Assembly: GCF_937981295.1 (NCBI RefSeq)
Contig: NZ_CALJPC010000105.1
Span: 1 to 31,786, forward strand
Direction of reading: 5' to 3'
From: an uncultured Campylobacter sp.
GTDB taxonomy: Bacteria > Campylobacterota > Campylobacteria > Campylobacterales > Campylobacteraceae
DNA: 31,786 nt
In this document: one piece after another, positions 16,856-24,093 of the stretch
Position numbering within the stretch: position 1 is the stretch's first letter
How the letters are laid out: every line of letters begins with the position of its first letter
Program-made: the position numbers and the translations under genes
The notes under the pieces: model-generated
Told to the model about the DNA's origin: nothing
The model's input: only the letters and a program-made list of their open reading frames with translations
Database searches by the model: none

Positions 16856-17198
16856 TTTGTCGGCTTTGGCGAGAGCGGTAAATTTAAGCCCCGTAAATCC
16901 GCCACGCAAGACGGGGAGATTTGCGACCGATCTTTACGGCAAATTTGACGGCGAGCCTTCTAAAATGACGGCTAAAAGCGTCAAATTTAAACGCGAAACC
17001 CGGATCAAAACGCTCGCTACGCCGCAAATCAAATTTGATCCAAATGCAGGCTCAAAGCGCGAGTATTTCTGGCTAACAAATTTAACCATTCAAACCGTCC
17101 GCACGGCAAACCAAACGCGCGTAAATTCGACTAGCTCGGAGCGCTCCGAAACAGGCGTTAAATTTAGCTTCAAATTTAACCCAAAGGCCCTAAAATGA
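16836..17198 (+). CDS. Doubtful 120-codon ORF between acyltransferase and CDP-diglyceride synthase genes
   Basis: The frame overlaps the end of the acyltransferase gene by 20 bases and shares ATGA with the start of the next gene, a tiling expected of a real operon gene. Against this, there is no ribosome binding site, and the product is basic, Lys/Thr/Asn-rich and low in hydrophobic residues. Its KFD, KFK and SNL-like words are just what CAAATTTGA-type DNA yields. It has no family I recognise, no signal peptide and no membrane segment. It may be a chance frame through AAATTT-rich filler DNA. Confidence 0.3.
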   Translation: MTERKPNLSALARAVNLSPVNPPRKTGRFATDLYGKFDGEPSKMTAKSVKFKRETRIKTLATPQIKFDPNAGSKREYFWLTNLTIQTVRTANQTRVNSTSSERSETGVKFSFKFNPKALK

Positions 17199-18124
17199 AC
17201 CCGCAAAATCATATCTTAAATCTATTTTTAGGACTCATCGCGGTGCTAGTCGTCTCTAGCGCCATTGCCTTTATGCTAAAGGCGAAATTTGGCGCCGAGA
17301 ACAAAACCATCGCAAATTTGACCTCGCGCATAAACGCCTGGTGGGCGATGATTTTGGTCATTTTTGTGTTTACGTATATGGGTAAAAACGCCGTGATATT
17401 TTTGTTTTTGCTCGTATCTTTTGCCGCTTTGCGCGAGTTTTTGTCGCTCATCTACATCCGCAGAGGCGATCATATCGCGCTCGTGGCGTGCTTTTACGTG
17501 ATTTTGCCGATGCAATATATCTTTATTTACGCCGATTGGTACGCGATGGCGATGATATTTATCCCGGTTTACGGATTTTTGTTTTTGCCGATTTTGGCGG
17601 CTATTTGCGGCGATGCAGCATATTTTTTGGAGCGCTCGACGAAGATCCAGTGGGCACTGATGATCTGCGTGTTTTGTATCTCGCACATCCCAGCACTTCT
17701 TTTGCTGGATCTTAAGCAAGGTAGCGGCATGGAGCTGATGCTGTTTTTGATCCTGGTCGTGCAATCTAGCGACGTGCTGCAGTACGTCTGGGGCAAGCTT
17801 TTGGGCAAGCGCAAGATCGCCCCTAGCATCAGCCCGTCTAAAACGGTGGTCGGCTTTGCGGGCGGGGTTCTTAGCGCTAGCGTGCTGGCCGCGTGTCTGC
17901 ATCATCTCACGCCTTTTGGCGCGGTTGGGGCGTTTTTTATCGGGCTTGCCGTTTGCATGATGGGTTTTTTAGGAGGGCTAGTTATGTCTGCCATCAAGCG
18001 CGATCTAGGCGTCAAAGACTGGGGCTATATGATCAGCGGGCACGGTGGGATGCTTGATCGTATGGACTCGCTGTGCTTTGCTGCGCCGATATTTTTTCAC
18101 ATAGTTAGATATTTTTACGCGTGA
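17195..18124 (+). CDS. ynbB: Phosphatidate cytidylyltransferase, YnbB-like
   Basis: 309 residues with about eight membrane segments. The C-terminal region carries the full CdsA-type signature: SAIKRDLGVKDWGY followed by ISGHGGMLDRMD, with the KR, KD, HGG and DRxD residues all present, preceded by SPSKTVVGFAGG. It makes CDP-diacylglycerol from CTP and phosphatidic acid, the activated donor that YnbA would use. Housekeeping CdsA should lie elsewhere; this copy matches the ynb arrangement. AAAGG lies eight bases before ATG 17195. The next gene begins 7 bases after its stop. Confidence 0.93.
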   Translation: MNPQNHILNLFLGLIAVLVVSSAIAFMLKAKFGAENKTIANLTSRINAWWAMILVIFVFTYMGKNAVIFLFLLVSFAALREFLSLIYIRRGDHIALVACFYVILPMQYIFIYADWYAMAMIFIPVYGFLFLPILAAICGDAAYFLERSTKIQWALMICVFCISHIPALLLLDLKQGSGMELMLFLILVVQSSDVLQYVWGKLLGKRKIAPSISPSKTVVGFAGGVLSASVLAACLHHLTPFGAVGAFFIGLAVCMMGFLGGLVMSAIKRDLGVKDWGYMISGHGGMLDRMDSLCFAAPIFFHIVRYFYA

Positions 18125-18131
18125 GGTTTTG

Positions 18132-18686
18132 ATGAAAATTTGGAGCAAAATTTTACTTTTAGCGCTCGTGGCAAATTTAGTCTTTGCTTTTTCGGCCCAA
18201 AAGCTCGTGCAAGATGCCAGAGCGCAGGTTGGGCAGACGCTGTTTTACGATCCTTCGTACTCTAGGCTAGCCTATCCGATGGGCGACGTGGATATGATAA
18301 AGGGCGTTTGCACCGATGTCGTTGTTAGAGCGCTGCGCGGGTAGGACATAGATCTGCAGCGGCTCATCCACGAGGATATGAGCGCAAATTTTAGCGCCTA
18401 TCCAAAAAACTGGGGCGCGAAAAAGACCGACAAAAACATCGATCATCGCCGCGCACCAAACATCGCAACCTACCTAAAACGCAAGGGTTACGAGGCGAAG
18501 GGTGGGTTTAAGGCGGGCGATATCGTGACGTGGCGGCTGGATAACGGAAGGCCTCATATCGGCATAGTTTCGGATAAATTTGCCAGCGGCAAAACCCCGC
18601 TTGTGATCCACAATATCGGACTTGGCGCGCAGGAGGAGGACGTGCTAAATGTTTACGAGATAACGGGGCATTTTAGGATAAAATAA
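18132..18686 (+). pseudogene. DUF1287 (YijF-like) exported protein, interrupted by an in-frame amber codon
   Basis: One frame runs from ATG 18132 to TAA 18686, broken only by TAG at 18342-18344. The first 70 codons encode a signal peptide (MKIWSKILLLALVANLVFA) and the DUF1287 start, including GVCTDVVVRALRG. After the stop the same frame continues without any gap in homology, with DIDLQRLIHEDM, NIDHRRAPNIATYLK, GDIVTWRLDNGRPHIGIVSD and HNIGLGAQEEDVL. The total of 184 codons is the normal family length. The family is periplasmic with a Cys/His arrangement resembling NlpC/P60-like hydrolases, function unproven. A recent point mutation, a base error or read-through are all possible. Restart at ATG 18378 is unlikely because spacing to GAGG is only two bases. 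Confidence 0.85.
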
Positions 18687-18724
18687 GCGTAAAAATCGAT
18701 GAATTTAAGTAAGAAAGGCGAAAA

Positions 18725-20761
18725 ATGGAGTTTAAAGAGAGCTATTTTATAACCAGCGACGGGGTGAGGATATTTTACAGATACCGTTTGGCTAGCGACG
18801 TAGCGTGCGAAAACCCGGGCGCAGGCGAAGTAAATTTGAGTAAGGATGGCAAATTTGACGGGTCAAATTTGAGCGCCGAGGCCGTAAATGAAACGTCAAA
18901 TTTGGCTAGCGAGCAGGCGCGCGGCGCGGGTGAAAATACGGAGCCAGGCTTAAACGGCGAAGGCAAATCGGACGAGCAAAATTTACAAAGAAGCGGCAAA
19001 AACTCGGACTCAAATTTAAACGAAGCCGGCAAATGCGGCGCGTCAAATTTGAGCGAGACGCCTTGCGAAAACGCCGAGCAAAATTTCAAATTTAAAGCCG
19101 CGCCGAATGCCAAAGCCGTAGCAATATTTCACCGCGGACACGAGCACTCGGGCAGGACGACGAACATAGCAGACGGGCTAGCGGATGAGAGTTTTAGCTA
19201 TTTTGCCTGGGATCAGCGCGGACACGGTAGGAGCGACGGCGAGCGGGGCGACGCGCCTAGTATGGGCCGCCTTATCGCCGACGTGGACGAGTTTGTGGCG
19301 CACATCGAGCAGAGATTTGGCTTTGAGACGCAAAATCTAGCCGTGATAGCTCAGAGCGTGGGCGCGGTTCTGGTCTCGGCGTGGCTGCACGACTACGCTC
19401 CGCGCGTTCGCTGCGCGGTGCTGGCTAGCCCCGCGTTTAGCGTGAAGCTTTACGTACCGTTTGCCAGAGCTGGACTAAAGGCGCTTTACAATGCGCGCGG
19501 AAATTTTTTCGTAAACAGCTACGTCAAAGCTCACTATCTCACGCACGACAAACAGCGCCAGGCCAGCTACGACGCCGACTCGCTCATCACTCGCGCGATC
19601 TCGGTGCGCATACTGCTTGGGCTTTACGAAGCGGCACAGCGCGTGGTTTCGGACGCCGCCGCGATCACGACGCCTACGCTACTGTTAATCTCGGGCGATG
19701 ATTGGGTCGTGGAGCACGCCCCGCAGCACGAGTTTTACAACGCTCTTGGCGCGCACGTAAAAAGGCGCGAGATTTTAGAGGGATTTTACCACGATACGCT
19801 GGGCGAGAGCGAGCGGGAGAGGGCGTTTGAGATCGTGCGCGAGTTCGTCGGCGAGAGGTTTAGCGCGCCTTTTAGCGAGGTGGACTGCACGCACGCGGAC
19901 GAATACGGCTTTAGCCGCGAGGAGGCCGATAGACTAGCTACGCCGCTGCCGAGATTTAGCCCGAAAAATTTGCGATTTAAATTTCAGCGGATATTTATGC
20001 AGGCGGTTTCGCCGTGGGTCGGCGGGCTAAAGATCGGCGAAAATACGGGCTACGATAGCGGCAGTACGCTTGACTACGTTTACCGAAACGAGCCGCAAGG
20101 GGCGAATAAATTTTTCAAATTTATCGACGAAATTTACCTAAACGCCATCGGCTGGCGCGGTATCAGGGAGCGCAAGCGAAATATCAAGCTAGCTATCGAT
20201 CAAGCCGTGGCAAAGCTGCAGGAGCGAGGCGAGCCGCTACGACTGCTAGACATCGCCTCGGGACACGGCAGATACATACTAGACGCCGCGCAGGGGCATA
20301 AATTTGAGCGCATAACGCTACGCGACTACAGCGATATCAACGTGAAAGCCGGCAGCGAAATGATAAAAGAGCGCGGGCTACAGGACGTCGCGAGCTTCAC
20401 GCAGGCAAATGCGTTCGAAGCCGCTAGCTACGAGGGCCTGCAGGACGCATATACGCTAGGCGTCGTGTCTGGGCTGTTTGAGCTTTTTCCTGATAGCTCA
20501 GTCGTGCGCACCGCGCTACAAGGCTTTTCAAGCAGCGTAAAAAGCGGCGGCTACCTAATCTACACCAACCAGCCGTGGCACCCGCAGCTCGAGATGATCG
20601 CGCGCGCTCTATCTAGCCACAGGCAGGGTGCGGCGTGGATCATGCGCCGCCGTAGCCAAGCCGAGATGGATCAGCTCGTGGAAAATGCGGGATTTAAAAA
20701 AGTAAAAGAGTGGATAGATGGGGATGGGATATTTAGCGTTAGTTTAGCTGTTAAAATTTAG
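18725..20761 (+). CDS. ynbC: Alpha/beta hydrolase fused to SAM-dependent methyltransferase, YnbC-like
   Basis: 678 residues. The hydrolase half (1-25 and about 128-380) has FHRGHEHSGR (135-144), WDQRGHGRSDGERG, the nucleophile S211 in IAQSVGAV, D325 in ISGDD and H356 in GFYHDTLG. The fold is of the monoacylglycerol-lipase type. The methyltransferase half (about 440-678) has motif I LLDIASGHGRY (507-517) and a glycine-rich SAM loop. E. coli YnbC has this same fusion at about 585 residues. The extra length comes from an in-frame insert at about 26-127 built largely of 11-residue repeats. Acyl-ester cleavage plus methylation of a lipid head group or released product is the simplest reading, but no substrate is known. 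AAAGG precedes ATG 18725. Confidence 0.9.
   Translation: MEFKESYFITSDGVRIFYRYRLASDVACENPGAGEVNLSKDGKFDGSNLSAEAVNETSNLASEQARGAGENTEPGLNGEGKSDEQNLQRSGKNSDSNLNEAGKCGASNLSETPCENAEQNFKFKAAPNAKAVAIFHRGHEHSGRTTNIADGLADESFSYFAWDQRGHGRSDGERGDAPSMGRLIADVDEFVAHIEQRFGFETQNLAVIAQSVGAVLVSAWLHDYAPRVRCAVLASPAFSVKLYVPFARAGLKALYNARGNFFVNSYVKAHYLTHDKQRQASYDADSLITRAISVRILLGLYEAAQRVVSDAAAITTPTLLLISGDDWVVEHAPQHEFYNALGAHVKRREILEGFYHDTLGESERERAFEIVREFVGERFSAPFSEVDCTHADEYGFSREEADRLATPLPRFSPKNLRFKFQRIFMQAVSPWVGGLKIGENTGYDSGSTLDYVYRNEPQGANKFFKFIDEIYLNAIGWRGIRERKRNIKLAIDQAVAKLQERGEPLRLLDIASGHGRYILDAAQGHKFERITLRDYSDINVKAGSEMIKERGLQDVASFTQANAFEAASYEGLQDAYTLGVVSGLFELFPDSSVVRTALQGFSSSVKSGGYLIYTNQPWHPQLEMIARALSSHRQGAAWIMRRRSQAEMDQLVENAGFKKVKEWIDGDGIFSVSLAVKI
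18815..19060 (+). repeat. 33-bp in-frame repeats inside ynbC
   Basis: Six 33-base units in two tandem blocks, 18815-18913 and 18962-19060, separated by 48 bases. Each encodes an 11-residue unit with Asn at position 7 and Leu at position 8, for example GKFDGSNLSAE, GKSDEQNLQRS, GKNSDSNLNEA and GKCGASNLSET. Four units start with GGCAAA, and most carry CAAATTT-like words. The units have diverged, so it is an old array. It falls between the first strand and the oxyanion region of the hydrolase, probably as a surface loop. Confidence 0.8.
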
Positions 20762-20771
20762 CGGCTCGTCT

Positions 20772-20866
20772 CGTGAGTGCTTTTCCGAGATTTCGCAAAA
20801 TTTTCGCTCCGCAGGCTATAGCCTAGCGCACGCTCAATTTTGCTTCAAAACTCGAAAAATCATCTC
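20772..20866. repeat. Long imperfect palindrome with 12-bp perfect core
   Basis: The core AGGCTATAGCCT (20813-20824) is self-complementary. Outward, GCAAAATT (20795-20802) pairs with AATTTTGC (20836-20843) with a one-base offset, and partial complementarity continues to about 20772 and 20866 (GTGAGTGCTTTTCCGAG against CTCGAAAAATCATCTCG). It begins a few bases after the ynbC stop. It could be the ynbC terminator, a REP- or MITE-like dispersed element, or a processing hairpin. Confidence 0.6.
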
Positions 20867-21001
20867 GCGATACTTCGCCTTATCGTTTTACGTTCAAATT
20901 TGCAAATTTGACTCATCGGGACCCGCACCCTAAAAATGCAAATTTAAAATTTACGGCGCGACAGCACCAGATAAACCTGCGCATAGCGCAGCAACCTCTC
21001 A

Positions 21002-21104
21002 CGTCGTAGGGGTTGGGGGATCGTTAAGGGGGAAGGGAGCTCTTTTGCTTCGCTAGCGCTCGCAACTGCTAGCAGAGCGTAATTCAAGCCCCTTTCCCCT
21101 TAAC
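21002..21104. repeat. G-rich inverted-repeat element, possible G-quadruplex
   Basis: It opens with CGTCGTAGGGG (21002-21012). Four G-runs follow (21009-21012, 21015-21019, 21028-21032, 21035-21037), enough for a quadruplex with one 8-base loop. GTTAAGGGGGAAGGGA (21023-21038) pairs with CCCCTTTCCCCTTAAC (21089-21104) at 14 of 16 positions, the rest being wobble-type. The inner 50 bases hold repeated GCTAGC words. A run of A, not T, follows on the plus strand, so it is not a standard terminator. Confidence 0.6.
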
Positions 21105-21295
21105 AAAAAAAATTGACTTGCACAAAAAGTTTAATTCATAACGATAAATTTGACTAATTCAAATTTAGTACCTTAAAGATGCGGGTCTCGGTGCGTAAAG
21201 TTTACAAATTTGCGTCAAGCAAACGATCTCGGACCGATAAATCCGTAAAAACGCAAATCCGATAAAATTTGATAGAATTAGCAAAAAAGGCAAAA

Positions 21296-22819
21296 ATGAA
21301 AACGAAATTGTTTTTATCGCAGCTGGCCGCGTTAGTCGTCGTTGCGGCGACATTTTACGCTAGCTACGGCGCTACAAACGCCCTCGCGAGCGCTCGCGCA
21401 AATGTGCCGGAGATTTATTTCGCGTGGGAGCGCGCGGTGCCGTTTTGGGCGTGGAGTATCGTGCCGTATTGGTCGCTAAATTTGCTCTACGCGCTTGGAT
21501 TTTTCCTCTGCCGTGACGCCGGGGAGCTCGCGCGCTACGTTACGCAGCTGCTAGTCGCTCAGATGATCGCGACGCTGTTTTTTATCGCTTTTCCTTTGCA
21601 AATGTCGTGGGAGAAGCCCGCAGTTTCGGGCTTTAGCGGCTTTTTATTCTCAAGCCTCGCCGCCTTTGACCTCCCGTTTAATCAAGCTCCCTCGCTACAC
21701 ATCATACTTTGCGTCGTGGTGGGCGCATTTTACCTTCGCAAGGCGCGCTCGGTTTGGCTTAAGGTGGCGCTTGTCGCGTGGTTTGCGCTCATCGGCCTTA
21801 GCGTGCTGACCACGTATCAGCACCATTTTATCGATATTCCGACGGGGCTGGCCGCGGGCTGCTTCGTCCTACTCATTCGTCCGATGGATGGCGAGCCGCT
21901 TAGATTTGCCATGGCTACGGACGCAGTGCGCTACAAATGGGCGGCTCTGTATCTAGGGCTTTCGTTTGTGACGCTTTTTGCGGCGATTGCGGGAGCTAAA
22001 ATTTGGGGCGCGTGGATGCTGTGGCTGTCGTGGGCGAGCCTTAGCTTCGCGCTGGTTGCCTGCGGTTATGCGTTTTTGGGCGCGGGAGTTTTTGCTAAAA
22101 ACGAGCAAGGCCGTCACGCCACCGCTGCTAAAGCTTTACTTTTTCCCTATCTTTGCGTAGCGCGGTTAAATGCGATTTTTTGGCTGCGCGGACGCCGGCT
22201 TTCAGACGAGATTTTGCCCAGGCTCTATCTTGGCTCGGTTAAGCAGGCGGGCAAATTTGACGCGGTGTTAGATCTCGCGGCTGAGTTTGAGCGGCCAGGC
22301 GGCGCACGAATTTACGCGAGCCTATCTATGCTAGATATGATAACGCCGAGCGCGGACGAGCTGAGGCACGGCGCGGACGAGCTTGAGCGGCTAGTAAAAA
22401 CGACTCTTGGCGGAGGCGAAAATTTACCGCAAAGGGCGGTGGAAATAGGGTCAAATTTTATCGCCGAAGCAAACGGCTGCGCACACGGGCGAGATTTGAA
22501 ATTTGACGAGCAAGCGGGCTCGCGGGTAAATTTACAAACGCCCGGCGCGGCGAACAAGCTAGAGATCACCGAGGCGAGACAAACTCCCGCGGGCTCAAAC
22601 GAACGAGCCGCCGAGCAAAACAGCAAAAGGGTGCTAGTGTGTTGCGCGCTGGGCTACGGCAGGAGCGCGTCGGTGCTGCTCGCTTGGCTTGTGATTTACG
22701 TGGGACTAGGATTTGACGACGCGCTAAATTTGCTAAAATCGCGCCGCGAAAAGATCGCCGTCTCTAGCTCACTTCGCGAGCGGATAATGCAGCTAGCAGA
22801 CGGCACCCGCGAAATTTGA
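21296..22819 (+). CDS. ynbD: PAP2-like membrane phosphatase fused to dual-specificity phosphatase, YnbD-like
   Basis: 507 residues from ATG 21296, with AAAAAAGG upstream; a TTG nine codons earlier is less likely. The N-terminal half has about eight membrane segments and a PAP2-like site: PSLH (132-135) and H176/H177 with D180 in TTYQHHFIDIPTG. The C-terminal half is a cysteine phosphatase with C450 and R456 in CCALGYGRSAS (CX5R loop). E. coli YnbD shares this double design at about 430 residues. The extra length is mostly a hydrophilic insert at about 377-445. Removal of phosphate from a lipid phosphate, as PGP phosphatases and PTPMT1 do, is the likely role; the substrate would be the product of YnbA. 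Which active site works is unknown. Confidence 0.88.
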   Translation: MKTKLFLSQLAALVVVAATFYASYGATNALASARANVPEIYFAWERAVPFWAWSIVPYWSLNLLYALGFFLCRDAGELARYVTQLLVAQMIATLFFIAFPLQMSWEKPAVSGFSGFLFSSLAAFDLPFNQAPSLHIILCVVVGAFYLRKARSVWLKVALVAWFALIGLSVLTTYQHHFIDIPTGLAAGCFVLLIRPMDGEPLRFAMATDAVRYKWAALYLGLSFVTLFAAIAGAKIWGAWMLWLSWASLSFALVACGYAFLGAGVFAKNEQGRHATAAKALLFPYLCVARLNAIFWLRGRRLSDEILPRLYLGSVKQAGKFDAVLDLAAEFERPGGARIYASLSMLDMITPSADELRHGADELERLVKTTLGGGENLPQRAVEIGSNFIAEANGCAHGRDLKFDEQAGSRVNLQTPGAANKLEITEARQTPAGSNERAAEQNSKRVLVCCALGYGRSASVLLAWLVIYVGLGFDDALNLLKSRREKIAVSSSLRERIMQLADGTREI

Positions 22820-23001
22820 AAGCGAAGTAAAGAAGCGGCAAATTTAAGCGCGAAATAGGCGCATGCTAAATTTGATCAAGTCCAGTTTAAGGGATCAAAT
22901 TTAAAAAATATGCAGGCTAGAAACAAGCGGCATTGCAAAATTCTCGGCGAAAACGAACGGGAAATTTAACCAAAGGCAAACGCCCAAAATGAGGAGGGAA
23001 A

Positions 23002-23454
23002 ATGACGAATGCGGAGCAAAACGAAAAAGCGGCGCAAGGCAGGGAGCAGGAATGCCGCCAAAGGACGGACGATAGAGCCTTGGCGCTGGTTGCGGCTAGA
23101 TTTTTAGCGACGCATAGGCTGTTTTTCTTGTTAAATTTACTTCAGCTGGCCGTCTGCCTTCGCATTTTTGCAAATTTTGCCGTAATTGCGGGCTTTTTAG
23201 CGGCTTTTGCGGGGTTATTTTATCTGCACATTAGGCTGTATTTTGATACGCTGATTTTTAGAGATTTTGCGGAGGGGAGGCTAGAATGCGGCAAATTTGA
23301 CGCGGCGCTTTTAGAACTAAATTTAACTAGCAAACCGCCTAAAATCCGCGATATGAAAAGTCGCTGCGCGGGAGCTTTGCGGCTATATAAACTAACGGCT
23401 GCGCTTACTTTTATCGTCGCCGTTGTGGCTTTTGCGTGTTACTATCTGAGCTAA
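23002..23454 (+). CDS. Small membrane protein of unknown function, end of the ynb-like cluster
   Basis: 150 residues with GAGGAGG a few bases before the ATG. After a charged, Gln/Glu-rich N terminus (1-40) come hydrophobic stretches at about 42-54, 56-84 and 131-149, so three membrane segments are likely. The stretch between 85 and 125 is charged and should be cytoplasmic or periplasmic. I do not recognise a family. It follows ynbD by about 180 bases in the same direction and is the last chromosomal gene before the prophage, so membership in the lipid cluster is inferred from position only. Confidence 0.7.
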   Translation: MTNAEQNEKAAQGREQECRQRTDDRALALVAARFLATHRLFFLLNLLQLAVCLRIFANFAVIAGFLAAFAGLFYLHIRLYFDTLIFRDFAEGRLECGKFDAALLELNLTSKPPKIRDMKSRCAGALRLYKLTAALTFIVAVVAFACYYLS

Positions 23455-23530
23455 ATTTGCTTGCCCGCTTAGACGGTTACGGAATGCCGATTTAGACGGC
23501 CTCATCGGTTTGGTGCGCAAAATTTAACAC

Positions 23531-23611
23531 TTCTCACTTTTTTCGTAAAAAAATTTCTCATTTTTTACCCTTAAGTGAAAAATGAGAAAATTTGTTGCCG
23601 CTAAAATGAGA
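23531..23611. repeat. Cluster of TTCTCAYTTTTT repeats, candidate phage end
   Basis: Four degenerate copies: 23531-23545 and 23555-23569 on the plus strand, 23574-23588 and 23601-23611 on the minus strand. Copies two and three form a hairpin, 13 of 14 pairs with a 6-base loop. Mu-type ends carry several transposase binding sites of this spacing. The exact junction with host DNA cannot be fixed from one end. Confidence 0.45.
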
Positions 23612-23724
23612 GCGGGATCGAAAACACTATCATTCTAAATGCAATATACACCTTTAAATAGCTTTTAAAAACATCATTAATATGGTATAGATCGCATAGA
23701 TTGAGGGTTTAATTTCTTCGTTTT

Positions 23725-24093
23725 CTAAATATACATAAACGATTGCGGTGCAACGAAATTCGGATACTCCGAGTAAGGACAGATAGGCCTTTGGTATCTT
23801 TTTGTCGATTTGATTTTAATAGCAAACCCTACATCTCTGCCGGTAAAATACCTTAAGTACCTATTTTTATCTATGCCTGCATACGTTTGCGTTTTATCCC
23901 ATAATTTTTCCGGAGTATCCTCTAAAATATCATCGATTATAAATTCTCCAATAATCTTTCCTATTGGTTTCGTGGCATAAACTTTGATCTTATTGACTCT
24001 CTTTTTGAAATTTACTTTTCTGAATTCAAATCTTTTTGTTCCGTTGAAGATAGCTTCTGCGAATTCGGGTTTAATCGATAATAATGCGGTCAT
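23725..24093 (-). CDS. ASCH-domain protein (PUA-like fold)
   Basis: 122 residues. ATG at 24093 is preferred over a TTG one codon earlier; GAGGGG lies upstream. The N terminus ALLSIKPEFAEAIFNGTKRFEFRK is the classic ASCH signature (SIKPxxAxxIxxGxKxxEfRK), and KVYATKPIGKIIGEF continues the barrel. ASCH domains are predicted to bind RNA or modified nucleotides; some are amidohydrolases acting on acetylcytidine. The gene overlaps the end of the acetyltransferase gene by 23 bases, so the products probably act together. Both are much more AT-rich than the tail genes or host genes, a sign of separate acquisition. Confidence 0.82.
   Translation of the reverse strand: MTALLSIKPEFAEAIFNGTKRFEFRKVNFKKRVNKIKVYATKPIGKIIGEFIIDDILEDTPEKLWDKTQTYAGIDKNRYLRYFTGRDVGFAIKIKSTKRYQRPICPYSEYPNFVAPQSFMYI

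Larger units (their letters stand above)
20762..21295. other. Intergenic region between ynbC and ynbD with palindromic elements
   Basis: About 530 bases without a gene. It contains a roughly 95-bp imperfect palindrome (20772-20866) and a G-rich element with a 16-bp inverted repeat (21002-21104), both listed below. Bases 21105-21295 are AT-rich and should contain the ynbD promoter, but no sharp -10 box stands out. AAAAAAGG lies just before the ynbD ATG. Confidence 0.6.

Noticed and set aside
18815..19060. 33-bp periodicity as a CRISPR array
   Set aside because: The units are contiguous without unique spacers, diverged in sequence, and in frame within an enzyme gene.
21023..21104. G/C inverted repeat as a rho-independent terminator
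   Set aside because: On the plus strand the stem is followed by A residues, and on the minus strand the T-run would precede the stem, so neither direction fits.
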